Below, piece by piece: positions 8,573 through 17,743 of a DNA stretch of 64,000 nt (position 1 is its first letter; each line of letters begins with the position of its first letter). Under the pieces are notes generated by a model that saw only the letters and a program-made list of their open reading frames with translations, was not told where the DNA came from and did no database searches. This DNA is from JARRQB01 sp965368585. Lineage in GTDB: Bacteria > Pseudomonadota > Gammaproteobacteria > Chromatiales > Chromatiaceae. The stretch is taken from contig CBDUNM010000009.1 in the NCBI GenBank assembly GCA_965368585.1, positions 1-64,000 on the forward strand. The letters run 5' to 3'. A program made the translations under genes and the position numbers.

Positions 8573-8748
8573 GCCATGGGTGAGGTGCGCTGGCGCTTAA
8601 CCTCCTGGAGCGGAGGTCGTAGCCGCTCGACAAAGCGAAGCAATGGAACCGCGGAATGATCGGTCCAAGGGACGTCGGACACCCCGGGTTTCCCTCCCGA
8701 TGTTGGTGAGATTTGATCGCGTTGCTCTTAACGGCAAAACCAAATCAG
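8573..8748 (+). other. nirD-nasA spacer with hairpin
   Basis: 176 bp between nirD and nasA, longer than the other gaps in this operon. It contains ACCTCC (8601-8606) and GGAGGT (8613-8618) around a 6-base loop, and no T run. The loop does not have the A1/G4 ANTAR pattern. It may be an mRNA processing or stabilising hairpin; no separate promoter was recognised. Confidence 0.35.
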
Positions 8749-11418
8749 ATGTATAGCGAACTAACGACCAAGACAACCTGCCCCTACTGCGGCGTCGGCT
8801 GCGGGATTGAGGTTACCCGGCGTTCCGATGGCGACATCGTCGTGCGCGGCGACAAATCTCACCCCGCCAATTTCGGCCGCTTGTGTTCCAAGGGCGCGGC
8901 GCTGGGTGAGACCGTGGGTCTCGAGGGCCGGGTGCTCAGGCCCCGAGCGTACGGGCAGGAAGTAGCTTGGAGCAAGGCCCTGGATACGGTGGCGCAGCGG
9001 TTCGGTGCTGCGATCGCGGAACATGGTCCCGACGCCGTGGCCTTCTATGTCTCTGGTCAACTGCTGACCGAAGACTACTATGTCGCCAACAAGCTGATGA
9101 AGGGTTTTATCGGCTCGGGCAATATCGATACAAATTCCCGCCTTTGCATGTCTTCTTCGGTTGCCGGTCACCAGCGCGCCTTCGGCGCCGACACGGTTCC
9201 TGGAAACTACACGGATCTGGAACTGGCCGATCTGGTCGTATTGACCGGGTCCAACCTTGCCTGGTGCCACCCGGTACTCTATCAGCGGTTGTATCACGCC
9301 AAGCAGGCGCGCCCGGCCATGAAGGTGGTGGTGATCGACCCAAGACGCACCGCCACCTGCGATATCGCCGATTTGCACCTGCCGTTGGCGAGCGGAACCG
9401 ATGCGGTGCTGTTCAATGGGCTGCTGGCGAGTTTGCACGCCCAGGGGGTTGTCGATCGGCGTTTCGTCGCGGCGCACACCCAAGGGATGGAGGCGGCGGT
9501 GCGCCATGCCCGCTGGTACGGACCGACCGCGGTGGCGGTGGCCGCGCATTGCGGTCTGGAGGTACAAGCGGTTGAAACCTTCTTTGACTGGTTCGCCAGG
9601 ACCGAACAGACGGTCACCGTCTATTCGCAAGGAATCAATCAGTCGTCGAGCGGTACCGACAAGGTGAACGCGATAATCAACTGTCATCTGCTGAGCGGCC
9701 GCATCGGCCGGCCGGGGCTCGGTCCCTTTTCGGTCACGGGTCAACCCAACGCTATGGGCGGACGTGAAGTGGGGGCCCTGGCCAACCAACTGGCTGCACA
9801 TATGGGTTTCGATAATTCGGCCCACCTTGATTGTTTACGCCGATTCTGGCGAACCGGTCGTTTGGCGCAACGCCCCGGGCTGAAGGCCGTTGACCTGTTT
9901 CATGCCGTCGAACAGGGTCGGGTCAAGGCCTTGTGGATCATGGCGACCAACCCGGCGGTTAGTCTGCCGGATGCCAATCAAGTGCGCCGGGCACTGACAA
10001 AGTGCGAGTTTCTGGTCGTCTCTGACTGCGTGACCGAAACCGACACGACGGGTCACGCACACCTGCTGCTGCCCGCGCAGGCCTGGGGCGAGAAAGCGGG
10101 TACGGTCACCAATTCCGAACGGGTGATCTCGCGGCAGCGACCGTTCATGGCCGCGCCGGGCGACGCCAGGCCGGACTGGTGGATCGTGAGCCAAGTGGCG
10201 CAGCGCATGGGCTACGAAGGCTTCGACTATGCGTCGCCGCACCAGGTATTCCGGGAGCACGCGGCTTTGTCGACGTTCGAGAACAACGGCGCACGTGCTT
10301 TCGATATCGGCGGGCTGGCCGAACTGACGCCCGCGGCCTATGAAGCCTTCACGCCGGTCAGCTGGCCCTTACCCGTCGGCAAGATCGCAGGTACAACGCG
10401 CCTGTTCGACAACGGGCGGTTCTATACGCCAAGCGGCCGCGCGCGGTTTGTTGCGATCACGCCGCGGCCGCCGGTGATCCCGGTCACGGCAGATTACCCC
10501 CTGATACTCAACACCGGCCGGGTACGCGATCATTGGCACACCATGACCCGTACCGGCAGGTCGCCGCGTCTGACCGGACATGTCACGGAGCCCTATATCG
10601 AACTGCATGTCGACGATGCGCAACGGCTGGGCCTGAACGACGCTGAATTGGCGCAGATCTCGAGTCGCTGGGGCGAGGCGATCTTGCGGGTGCGGATTGG
10701 CGACTCCCAACCGGTCGGCCAGGCGTTCGCCCCCATGCATTGGAACGATCAGTTCGCCAGCGCCGCACGGGTCGGCTGCCTGGTGAATCCTGAACTCGAT
10801 CCTGAGTCAGGCCAGCCCGAATTCAAGCACACCCCGGTGCGCGTGACGCCGTACCGACCGGCATGGCATGGTTTCATTCTCACAGTCCGGGAGACGACTC
10901 CTCATCAGGCGACCTATTGGACGCGCACCCGACGCTACGGCTTGTGGCACTACGAAATAGCGGGCGAGGCGTCGCCGCAGGACTGGCCGAGCTGCGCGCG
11001 CGCCATGTTGCCCGCCGAGCACGCCGAACTGGCATGGAGCGAGTTGTTCGATTCCACGCAACACCAATATCGCGGCGCGGCGTTCGCCGAGCATCGTCTG
11101 GTCAGTTGCATTTTTATCGGGCCGGACTTCCGGCTGCCGGCGCGCGACTGGCTGATCGAGTTGTTCGCCGTTGACAGCCTGTCACGAGTCCAACGGTTGC
11201 GGGTACTGGCGGGGACCCCCGGGGTCGGGCAAGAGGACGCCGGACGTACCGTCTGTTCCTGCTTCAACGTGGGCCGCAATACTCTGTTGAAGGGTATTCG
11301 GGAGCAGGATTTAACGACGCCCGAACGCTTGGGCCAAGCGCTGCACGCGGGCACCAACTGCGGTTCTTGCGTCCCTGAACTCAAGGCGCTGATCACTGCC
11401 GCGGGGCGTGATCGTTAA
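8749..11418 (+). CDS. nasA: Assimilatory nitrate reductase catalytic subunit with C-terminal [2Fe-2S] domain
   Basis: 889 residues from the ATG at 8749. Cytoplasmic molybdopterin enzyme reducing nitrate to nitrite. The N-terminal [4Fe-4S] ligands are CPYCGVGC and, about 30 residues later, LCSKG. The Mo-bisMGD body follows with NTNSRLCMSS, VTGQPNAMGGREVG and WIMATNPAVSLPDA; the C-terminal Mo-cofactor lobe has LNTGRVRDHWHTMTRTGR. The last ~60 residues (VCSCFNVGRNTLLKGI ... GTNCGSCVPEL) are a BFD-type [2Fe-2S] domain, as in Klebsiella NasA. An in-frame TTG at 8713 follows a GGTGAG site and could be used instead, adding 12 residues. It ends the nitrate operon. Confidence 0.95.
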   Translation: MYSELTTKTTCPYCGVGCGIEVTRRSDGDIVVRGDKSHPANFGRLCSKGAALGETVGLEGRVLRPRAYGQEVAWSKALDTVAQRFGAAIAEHGPDAVAFYVSGQLLTEDYYVANKLMKGFIGSGNIDTNSRLCMSSSVAGHQRAFGADTVPGNYTDLELADLVVLTGSNLAWCHPVLYQRLYHAKQARPAMKVVVIDPRRTATCDIADLHLPLASGTDAVLFNGLLASLHAQGVVDRRFVAAHTQGMEAAVRHARWYGPTAVAVAAHCGLEVQAVETFFDWFARTEQTVTVYSQGINQSSSGTDKVNAIINCHLLSGRIGRPGLGPFSVTGQPNAMGGREVGALANQLAAHMGFDNSAHLDCLRRFWRTGRLAQRPGLKAVDLFHAVEQGRVKALWIMATNPAVSLPDANQVRRALTKCEFLVVSDCVTETDTTGHAHLLLPAQAWGEKAGTVTNSERVISRQRPFMAAPGDARPDWWIVSQVAQRMGYEGFDYASPHQVFREHAALSTFENNGARAFDIGGLAELTPAAYEAFTPVSWPLPVGKIAGTTRLFDNGRFYTPSGRARFVAITPRPPVIPVTADYPLILNTGRVRDHWHTMTRTGRSPRLTGHVTEPYIELHVDDAQRLGLNDAELAQISSRWGEAILRVRIGDSQPVGQAFAPMHWNDQFASAARVGCLVNPELDPESGQPEFKHTPVRVTPYRPAWHGFILTVRETTPHQATYWTRTRRYGLWHYEIAGEASPQDWPSCARAMLPAEHAELAWSELFDSTQHQYRGAAFAEHRLVSCIFIGPDFRLPARDWLIELFAVDSLSRVQRLRVLAGTPGVGQEDAGRTVCSCFNVGRNTLLKGIREQDLTTPERLGQALHAGTNCGSCVPELKALITAAGRDR

Positions 11419-11493
11419 GCTGTTTCGTGCAGCGTGAAGGATACTTTCAGACGCCGTATCCGGAACAGCCATCAGCCATCGGGTGTCAACTTC

Positions 11494-11946
11494 TCACAGC
11501 CCGAGCAGCGGATTGCGCGTCAAGGCCACTGCCACGATGTAGACAAAGGTGACTAGCGCACCCGCAAATGCGGCGACGCGGATGTTGAGTGTCGCGCCGT
11601 AACGCAAGGCAATGGCGCCAAGTACGACGTACACAACCAGCGCGACGATCTTCGCCACTAACCAGGGCGCGCCGACTGTCGCGAGCGCCAGGTTCATGGC
11701 CATCCAGATGCCGGTCACCAGCAACAGCGTGTCGACGACATGCGGCAGCGTGCGTACCCAGCGATGCCAGATCAGATCGGATCCGCGCAGCATCAACATG
11801 CCGCGCGCTACGAACCCCGCGATGGAAAGTGCGGCGCAAGACATGTGCAGCGTTTTCAGGTTTAGGTGGTCGATCAAGGTATGTTCTCGCGGCCAAGTAT
11901 TGTTATCGAGTAGCAGCGACCCGGCGACGATTGTATCGAATGACAC
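11494..11946 (-). CDS. SirB2-family integral membrane protein
   Basis: Up to 150 residues with four hydrophobic segments and the SirB2-type N-terminus LNLKTLHMSCAALSIAGFVARG. The family (named after a Salmonella invasion-gene regulator locus) has no established biochemical function. From the ATG at 11946 the first ~23 residues are not family-like. A TTG at 11877 (LIDHLNLKTLHM) would give a 127-residue protein of normal family length and may be the real start. It lies convergent to nasA, with no clear terminator between them. Confidence 0.75.
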   Translation of the reverse strand: MSFDTIVAGSLLLDNNTWPREHTLIDHLNLKTLHMSCAALSIAGFVARGMLMLRGSDLIWHRWVRTLPHVVDTLLLVTGIWMAMNLALATVGAPWLVAKIVALVVYVVLGAIALRYGATLNIRVAAFAGALVTFVYIVAVALTRNPLLGL

Positions 11947-12221
11947 GTAACGAAGTGTTCAAATCACCCAATTGATTTAAAGGTTTGCCGGTATCTGCCA
12001 ACAAAATGAACAATGACGGGTTGATGACGATCTTCGCATGATCTGCTAGACGCCCTGAAGACGTTTCCTAGGTTGCGCCTAACCGTCTGAATGGAGTGAC
12101 GAAACGTGCATAGCAAGCGCAGGCTTTGTGAATCGGAAAGACTCGAACGCAAATATGGCACGCGTGATGCAAGTACGAGGCTGAGAACGCCAGAGAAACA
12201 CCGAATCCATTGGTGAGTATG

Positions 12222-12611
12222 ATGAGAAAAGCTTTAAGGATCGAGCAAACGCCTCCACCAAGTCTGATCGCGGACCGCGATCGTACGACGCGCGGCCTAC
12301 TCAGCCAGCAACTGCTGCGCCAGCAAAACCGGGCTTATCGTAATACGGGTGGTGTCAGTCAGAACAATCGTCGATGCGGATTCGTACCCGCGTACTTTGA
12401 CATGCGCACCGGCCGGTCGGTGGTGTCGTGTTTCGCCGACGGGCAGCCGGCCCCGGTGCACCTGCTCGACGGGTTGCCATCGGAGTGGGTCGAGGCGCGC
12501 GACGCCCAGGGTAATGTGACGAAGGCGCGTTCGGGCGTCGTGGCGGGGTTCCTGCGCAACGGCGTTTTCTTTACCCGCGAGGCTGCTGCCCAGGCCGTAA
12601 AAACCAGCTAA
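12222..12611 (+). CDS. Conserved-looking protein of unknown function
   Basis: 129 residues from the ATG at 12222, chosen because a GGTGAG site (12212-12217) lies 4 bases before it; an adjacent ATG at 12219 is also possible. No signal peptide or membrane segment. The C-terminal half (FVPAYFDMRTGRSVVSCFADG, then HLLDGLPSEWVEARDAQG and GVVAGFLRNGVFFTREAAAQA) looks like a compact globular domain, preceded by a basic, Gln-rich stretch. I do not recognise the family. It converges with the TPR gene at a shared hairpin. Confidence 0.6.
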   Translation: MRKALRIEQTPPPSLIADRDRTTRGLLSQQLLRQQNRAYRNTGGVSQNNRRCGFVPAYFDMRTGRSVVSCFADGQPAPVHLLDGLPSEWVEARDAQGNVTKARSGVVAGFLRNGVFFTREAAAQAVKTS

Positions 12612-12621
12612 TTCTCAAACC

Positions 12622-12644
12622 GCGGCTTCGGTCAGTCAAGCCGC
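12622..12644. terminator. Hairpin between convergent genes, possible bidirectional terminator
   Basis: GCGGCTT (12622-12628) pairs with AAGCCGC (12638-12644) around a 9-base loop, in the 69-bp gap between two convergent genes. There is no clear T run on either side, so termination strength is uncertain. Confidence 0.45.
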
Positions 12645-12680
12645 TATCGGTGTTGGCCTCCAACCGTCGCCAAACACATC

Positions 12681-14609
12681 TCACCGACCCTTGTGCAATA
12701 CGGCCTCTGCGTCACCGGCCCAGTCGGCATTCGGTGCCATGGACAGCGCCTCGCGCATCGCCTTGCCCGCATCCTGCTTGCGACCCATAGCGGCCAGAGC
12801 CAAACCTTTGTGGTAGCGAATCGAAGCGGCGTCAGGGGCCAGCCTGATGGCCCGCTCGAAGATCTCAAGCGCCGTTTCATGGCGGCCTTGCCGATACCGC
12901 ACCCACCCCAAGGTATCGAGCACCCTGCCATTGCTGGCGGCCAGTTCGGCGGCACGCGTCGCATAGCGGATGGCGTCTTTGAATTGCTCCTGTTCGGCGA
13001 GCAGGTAGGCGACGTTGTTGAGCGTCAGCGCGTCGTCGGGTGTTGACGTCAGGATGGCTCGATAGACATCGATGGCCTGCTGGTTTCGTCCGGCCGCCTG
13101 CAGACGGGTGGCATATAAGAGCGCGTAATCCCGATTGAACCGATTCTGTTCGTACAACTGCCCGGCGGTATTGACCGACCCGGCGAAATCGCCGCTGCGC
13201 GCTTGCGCCAGGCTGAGGGATTGCAACACGGTCGGGTCGTTCGGCGCCAGTGTCAGGGCACGTTCAAACTCCCCGATCGCATCCGGATACCGGCGTAGTG
13301 CCGCCAGATAGCTGCCCAGCCTGAACCTGAGAAAAGCGCTGGAGGGGAATTTCTCAATGCCGTCGTTGAGAGCGCGTTCGCCGCCGCCCGCATCGCCGCG
13401 TGCCAGCCGCAGTTCGGACAGGCGGCTGTAGATTTCGGCATCCGCGTCGTCCGAGCGGACCAGGTCATAGAGCATGGCTTCGGCCTGCGCCGGCTTGCCA
13501 TGTTTGACGTAGGCCACGGTCAGTAATTTGGCGATCAGGGTGCGGCTGGCCCCCAGGCTCTGCGCACGCTGGAATGCGCTGATTGCCTGGTCGTGCTGGC
13601 CCATACCCAGTAACACCTGGCCCCGTTCGGTATGCGCCGCGGGCCATTTGGGGTACTTGGCGAGGATCTGGTCTACGACCGCAAGGGCCCGGTCATAATC
13701 TGAATTTCCGCGCGCTGCCATGGACAAGCCGAGCAGGGCGGGGTGATAGTCGGGTTTGATCTCGAGCGCCCGTTCGAAGCGGCGCTGCGCTTGAACGTAG
13801 TCGCCCGTGCCCAGATAGGCGGTTCCCAGAACATGCTGAGCATCGGGCAATCTCACGCTCAGCGGCAGGCGGGGCGCGAGGGCGCGCAGGGCCTCGGCGT
13901 AGAGTCTTTGATTATTCAACAGGGTCGCGAGGTTCACCGCGACCCCCAGATAGCCGGGCTCGGCGCCTTGCAGGCCGCGCGTATAATGCCGGATGGCCTG
14001 GTCGGCATCGCCGGCCTGTTCGTACAGCATGCCGAGGCGTTGATGCGCGTACCGGTCAGCCGGGTTGATTTCAACGGCCGTGCGCAGCGCCTGTTTCGCC
14101 GCCGCGATATCGCCCTTTTGCAAGTGAACGATGCCGAGTTTCGACCAGGGTCCGCTCTGTCCGGATTCCACGCTGAGCGCAGTTTCGAATGCGGCCTGCG
14201 CGTCGTCGTAGCGCGCAGCGAGGAAGTGCGCCGTGCCGATGATTTCATAGGCCAGGCCCGCATCGGGTTGACTGGCCAGCAACGCCCGGGCCTCCTCGGC
14301 CAATGCCTTGAAATCGCCGCCGGCGATACGTTTCTGCAGATCGGCGAACGCGCGGGCGCCGCGGCGTCCCTCGGTGGCGATTTCGGGGCTGCCGGTGGCG
14401 GTCAATCCCTCGGTAGGCAGCGACGACCGATACTCCGGCGCGGTTTCCGACTCGTCGGATATCACGAATCGGTCGAATGGCATATCGCGCACCAGGGAAG
14501 TGGCCTGAGTCATCCACGGCGAGATCGATAACACGCCAATCGCGAAGGCGACGCGCGTGGCGCGTATCGTCCTGCGCGCCGAAGGGTGCGTTAGCTTGTC
14601 TTTGCGCAT
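12681..14609 (-). CDS. Secreted tetratricopeptide-repeat (TPR) protein
   Basis: 642 residues. A basic N-terminus and hydrophobic segment (VAFAIGVLSISPWMTQATS) suggest export. From about residue 100 to the end the protein is a near-continuous array of 34-residue TPR units, for example AYEIIGTAHFLAARYDDAQAAFETAL, DRYAHQRLGMLYEQAGDADQAIRHY and RVLDTLGWVRYRQGRHETALEIFERAI. TPR arrays act as protein-interaction scaffolds. It lies directly downstream, on the same strand, of the PEP-CTERM von Willebrand protein, separated by a terminator. It resembles the TPR proteins found with exosortase/PEP-CTERM systems, but specific assignment to such a system is inference. Confidence 0.8.
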   Translation of the reverse strand: MRKDKLTHPSARRTIRATRVAFAIGVLSISPWMTQATSLVRDMPFDRFVISDESETAPEYRSSLPTEGLTATGSPEIATEGRRGARAFADLQKRIAGGDFKALAEEARALLASQPDAGLAYEIIGTAHFLAARYDDAQAAFETALSVESGQSGPWSKLGIVHLQKGDIAAAKQALRTAVEINPADRYAHQRLGMLYEQAGDADQAIRHYTRGLQGAEPGYLGVAVNLATLLNNQRLYAEALRALAPRLPLSVRLPDAQHVLGTAYLGTGDYVQAQRRFERALEIKPDYHPALLGLSMAARGNSDYDRALAVVDQILAKYPKWPAAHTERGQVLLGMGQHDQAISAFQRAQSLGASRTLIAKLLTVAYVKHGKPAQAEAMLYDLVRSDDADAEIYSRLSELRLARGDAGGGERALNDGIEKFPSSAFLRFRLGSYLAALRRYPDAIGEFERALTLAPNDPTVLQSLSLAQARSGDFAGSVNTAGQLYEQNRFNRDYALLYATRLQAAGRNQQAIDVYRAILTSTPDDALTLNNVAYLLAEQEQFKDAIRYATRAAELAASNGRVLDTLGWVRYRQGRHETALEIFERAIRLAPDAASIRYHKGLALAAMGRKQDAGKAMREALSMAPNADWAGDAEAVLHKGR

Positions 14610-14681
14610 GCGTTATTCCCGGTCCCGCTCTCGCCGAATTGGTTCTATATGGTTACTGACCGAAGGCGTCGATACAAGCAT

Positions 14682-14706
14682 AAAAAAAGCGGTCCGAAGA
14701 CCGCTT
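14682..14706 (-). terminator. Rho-independent terminator after the PEP-CTERM vWA gene
   Basis: On the minus strand AAGCGGTC (14706-14699) pairs with GACCGCTT (14694-14687) around a TTCG loop, followed by a run of T (A14682-14688 on the plus strand). It sits 23 bp past the stop codon of the vWA gene. Confidence 0.88.
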
Positions 14707-14728
14707 TTCGTCAGGGTTGCAACCCGTT

Positions 14729-15826
14729 TCAGGCGGCACGCCGGCGACGCGCTGCCCCCATACCGACCAGACCCAGGCCCATCAGCAGGAGGGTAGCCGG
14801 TGCGGGAACGGCCGGTCCGCCGCCATCGCCCACCGTGATGGTGTCTGCTTCCGAAGCCACGATGCCGCCGTCGATCAGCGCGTGCGTGTCGAAGGCGTGT
14901 GTGCCTTCGGCCAGCCCGGTGAAGGTGACATCGAAGGTGAAGACCCTGGTCGAGGTCCGGTCGTAGTTGCCCTCGGCCGACGCGCCGTTACAGGCACCCA
15001 CGTCGGCACCGGTGCAGACCACCGAGACATCGACGCCCGGCAGTCCCGCGCCGAGGTCGTCGACCGTGACGGCGTCGTATTCGGCGAATACGCCGGTCAC
15101 GCTGTCGACGATGGCGGTGACGATAGTCGCCGGGTCGGAACTCGCGGTAAACATCGCACCGCCGGTGTCGATGGCCATCGGCGTGGGATCGATGCCGCCG
15201 AAGTCGTCGCGGGTCATGTTCGCGAAGTCGATGCCGATGAAGGTGGTGTTGTTGTCCAGCAGGGCTGCCGTGGTGTTGGCGAGCGTCGCCCCGTCGGATT
15301 CCTTGAAGGTCGCGTCGCCAAGGGCGATGACGAAGCGGTTGGACGCCGTTCGCCAAGCGGAGTTTTCCGCGGCATCCTTGGTGCCCGCAAATCCCTTTTC
15401 GGGAAAGTCGCCACCGCCACCGCCGAGACCGAGGCTGATATCGTTGATGTTCTGTATCTGCTGCGCAGGGTCGGTGGTCAACGGGCGGAATACGCCGTCG
15501 AATCCCAGACCGGAGCCTTCGCTGTAGTAGCCGGTTCCGGAAGCCACGTCGCCGAAGGCATTGAGGCCGTCCAGGATGTCTTCGGCGGCGGTCTGGGCCG
15601 CGTTGATGAAGGGGCCCATACTGCCCGAAGTGTCGAACAGAAACACCACGTCGAGGACACCGCTGGTGACGGTATCCACGGTCACGGTCTTGGTGATCGT
15701 GACGCTTTCGCCGACGGCCAGCGTGTCCGAGTAGCTCAGCGGATCGATCGAGTCAGCGCAGGCGGCTGAGCTACCCAGCAGTAAACCGATACCGAGCAAC
15801 GGCGTTAGAATATATTTGTTAAACAT
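14729..15826 (-). CDS. von Willebrand factor A domain protein with PEP-CTERM sorting signal
   Basis: 365 residues. A signal peptide (ILTPLLGIGLLLGSSAACA) is followed by a beta-rich linker and a vWA domain with MIDAS motif DTSGS (residues 65-69), suggesting a metal-dependent adhesion or protein-binding role outside the inner membrane. The C-terminus (residues ~339-365) is a PEP-CTERM signal: VPAP, a hydrophobic helix LLLMGLGLVGMGA, and an RRRR tail. This predicts processing by an exosortase (EpsH/XrtA type), a system tied to exopolysaccharide production. No exosortase gene is in the window. A sigma-54-like promoter lies upstream. Confidence 0.9.
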   Translation of the reverse strand: MFNKYILTPLLGIGLLLGSSAACADSIDPLSYSDTLAVGESVTITKTVTVDTVTSGVLDVVFLFDTSGSMGPFINAAQTAAEDILDGLNAFGDVASGTGYYSEGSGLGFDGVFRPLTTDPAQQIQNINDISLGLGGGGGDFPEKGFAGTKDAAENSAWRTASNRFVIALGDATFKESDGATLANTTAALLDNNTTFIGIDFANMTRDDFGGIDPTPMAIDTGGAMFTASSDPATIVTAIVDSVTGVFAEYDAVTVDDLGAGLPGVDVSVVCTGADVGACNGASAEGNYDRTSTRVFTFDVTFTGLAEGTHAFDTHALIDGGIVASEADTITVGDGGGPAVPAPATLLLMGLGLVGMGAARRRRAA

Positions 15827-15945
15827 GAAGCGCTCCCAGGCATTTAATAGTGTCTTACGACAACTTTAGTTATTGCTTCCACGCGCATTTTCTCCGGCAC
15901 GGCGCGCGCTTTCCTCTGAAGATTCTCGTCCCTCAGACCTCAATA

Positions 15946-15962
15946 AGCATAAAACGCGCCAA
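15946..15962 (-). promoter_or_regulatory. Candidate sigma-54 promoter of the PEP-CTERM gene
   Basis: Minus-strand sequence TTGGCGCGTTTTATGCT has the GG (15960-15959) and GC (15948-15947) dinucleotides 10 bases apart, with two deviations from the RpoN consensus. The start site would be near 15936, leaving a 5' UTR of ~110 nt. In PEP-CTERM bacteria the PrsK/PrsR two-component system is known to act with RpoN on such genes, which makes the match credible. Confidence 0.6.
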
Positions 15963-16103
15963 AATAATAACTAATTGACTATGAAAGAGAAAAAATTTCG
16001 CCACCCGCTGTCAGCGAAGAATCTGTAAATTTGTTCGACACAGGGTATTCCCGCAATGTCGCTGTGTGATCGCTGCCGGGTACCGAGTGGGGCGAGAAGG
16101 CCG

Positions 16104-16946
16104 CTACCCGCTCGCTTGCATGCGCAGGTAGGTATCGACGGCCCGTTCCAGGGTGATCGCGCCGGACAGCACCGCCTGCCGGTAGGTTCGGTTCCAGTCG
16201 GCAATCATCATGCGCGCCGAACGCCATTCCTCGAAAATCAATCGCGCCAGCGGGCCGCCGCCATCCAGGAATCCGGATTCATCGAAATCCCGGGCGGTGC
16301 GCGCGCGATCGTAGGACAGTCTGGCAATCCGCGTCTGCCAGCGACCACGGCGAAACTCCAGCTGGACATAGCTCGCTCTGACGTCTCCGTCGAATGGCGC
16401 GCCCACCGATCCCGTATTGACCACCTGCAAATCGCCGAAGCGCCGTTGCAGCGGGCGGTGGGTATGGGCAGTGACAAACACGGCGATGTCCTCGGGCACC
16501 TTGCCCAGCAGATAGTCGTCGGCGCGCTCGGGCGTGACACCGTCGCGATTACCCGCGAGGGTACCGTGCGTTACGTGCACCCACGCCGTCCGTGTCGGCG
16601 CGGCGAACGTCAGGTGGTCGGGCCAGGCGTCGAACAGATGTTCCTGACCGTCGAGTTGACGTGCCGTCCAGTCGGTGAATGCCCTGAGTTGCGCATCGAC
16701 CCGGGAGTCCGCCGGAGTGGCGCGACAGTGCAATACGTACTCCTCGTGGTTACCCCGCAACGGCAGCCACGTGTGTGCGCGGCGCAGGCGATCGAACAGC
16801 AGCAGGCAGGCCAGGCTGGAAGGGCCGCGATTCACCAGATCGCCGTTCATGATGACCAGCTCGGGCGACCACCGCTGGATGTCGTCGAGCACCGTTTCCA
16901 TCGCCGGTAGATTGCCTTGAACATCGGAGAAAACGGCGACTTTCAT
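16104..16946 (-). CDS. Calcineurin-like metallophosphoesterase
   Basis: 280 residues. The metal-binding motifs of the family are intact: FSDVQGN near the N-terminus (D-x-Q in place of the common D-x-H), GDLVNRG, GNHEE, and the His motifs VHVTHGTLAGN and VTAHTHRP. It resembles bacterial YfcE/ApaH-like cytoplasmic phosphodiesterases, substrate unknown. Transcribed alone, ahead of the vWA gene on the same strand but 277 bp from it. Confidence 0.85.
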   Translation of the reverse strand: MKVAVFSDVQGNLPAMETVLDDIQRWSPELVIMNGDLVNRGPSSLACLLLFDRLRRAHTWLPLRGNHEEYVLHCRATPADSRVDAQLRAFTDWTARQLDGQEHLFDAWPDHLTFAAPTRTAWVHVTHGTLAGNRDGVTPERADDYLLGKVPEDIAVFVTAHTHRPLQRRFGDLQVVNTGSVGAPFDGDVRASYVQLEFRRGRWQTRIARLSYDRARTARDFDESGFLDGGGPLARLIFEEWRSARMMIADWNRTYRQAVLSGAITLERAVDTYLRMQASG

Positions 16947-17291
16947 CGCTTTGCCTCGCCTCAGGTCGGAACCGATCGGTCATTCTATCAAGGAGCGAGA
17001 ATGCCGATGCGGTGAACGCCCAGTCAGGGCGGGACGGGCCGGGTTCAGGTGGCTTGTAATTACTGATCTGAGCTAATAAAGGAGTAAAAAGTGCTTATGC
17101 CTTAGACTGGCCGGGGATATCCTGTAACAATGCTAAAGTTTTAAACATATTGGGCTTAAGGATTGAAAAAATCAATAATACAACACGCTTGGGCTATCCC
17201 TCTCACACGATATCGCAAACGTCGGTCGCAGGCTTGCGAGATCTTCGATGGGGCGCCTGAGGTAACCGTTATATGAATGAGGAGAGTACTC
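16947..17291. other. Gene-free, AT-rich promoter region
   Basis: 345 bp between the divergent metallophosphatase and CBS-protein genes. It is visibly richer in A and T than the flanking genes around 17055-17185. No RNA gene or convincing ORF was found; it probably carries promoters for both genes. Confidence 0.4.
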
Positions 17292-17675
17292 ATGCAAGTT
17301 AGTAATTATATGTCGAGTTCGCCCGTGACGATTCGCAACGACGCCGGCTACGGCGAGGCTTTCGAGATCATGCAGGCGCAGGATTTGCATCACCTGCCGG
17401 TCGTGGATGAGCACAACGCGGTGGTTGGCATACTGACCCGACGCGATCTGCAGCTGGCCGCGCAACACTTCCAGGATGCGCCCGTGGAGGTCTCGGACGT
17501 GATGCATTCGCCGGTGGTCAGCGTTGCTCCCGACACCTCCTTGTCGGCGGCGGCCAAGCAGATGATGGAACTGCGCATCGGCAGTTTGCCGGTCATGGAC
17601 GAGAAGCAACAGGTCATCGGAATGCTGACCGAAACCGATTTGTTCCGCGCCTTGATCGATGTGCTGGACAGATAA
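17292..17675 (+). CDS. CBS-domain pair protein
   Basis: 127 residues, two CBS domains and nothing else: residues ~1-60 (MSSSPVTIRNDAG ... HHLPVVDEHNAVVGILTRRDL) and ~65-127 (VMHSPVVSVAPDTS ... GSLPVMDEKQQVIGMLTETDL). Stand-alone CBS pairs bind adenine nucleotides and act as energy sensors on partner proteins. ATG at 17292 chosen because GAGGAG (17279-17284) precedes it. A shared inverted repeat separates it from the convergent asparagine-synthetase-like gene. Confidence 0.88.
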   Translation: MQVSNYMSSSPVTIRNDAGYGEAFEIMQAQDLHHLPVVDEHNAVVGILTRRDLQLAAQHFQDAPVEVSDVMHSPVVSVAPDTSLSAAAKQMMELRIGSLPVMDEKQQVIGMLTETDLFRALIDVLDR

Positions 17676-17698
17676 GGGGAGCGTTGCCGATGTTCTGA

Positions 17699-17732
17699 AA
17701 CGGTGACGCGGATTACCATTCGCGCCACCGTT
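17699..17732. terminator. Inverted repeat between convergent genes (probable bidirectional terminator)
   Basis: AACGGTGACGCG (17699-17710) pairs with CGCGCCACCGTT (17721-17732) with one mismatch and a 10-base loop, in the 68-bp gap between two convergent genes. No long T run follows. Confidence 0.6.
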
Positions 17733-17743
17733 CAGTCATTGAT

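Noticed and set aside
8601..8618. Hairpin with a 6-base loop upstream of nasA as a second ANTAR target
   Set aside because: The loop lacks A1/G4, there is no partner hairpin and no terminator follows.
17080..17108. Strong AAAGGAG followed by GTG and a four-codon frame
   Set aside because: Could be a leader peptide of the CBS-protein region, but it is too short and lacks regulatory codon patterns or an attenuator hairpin.
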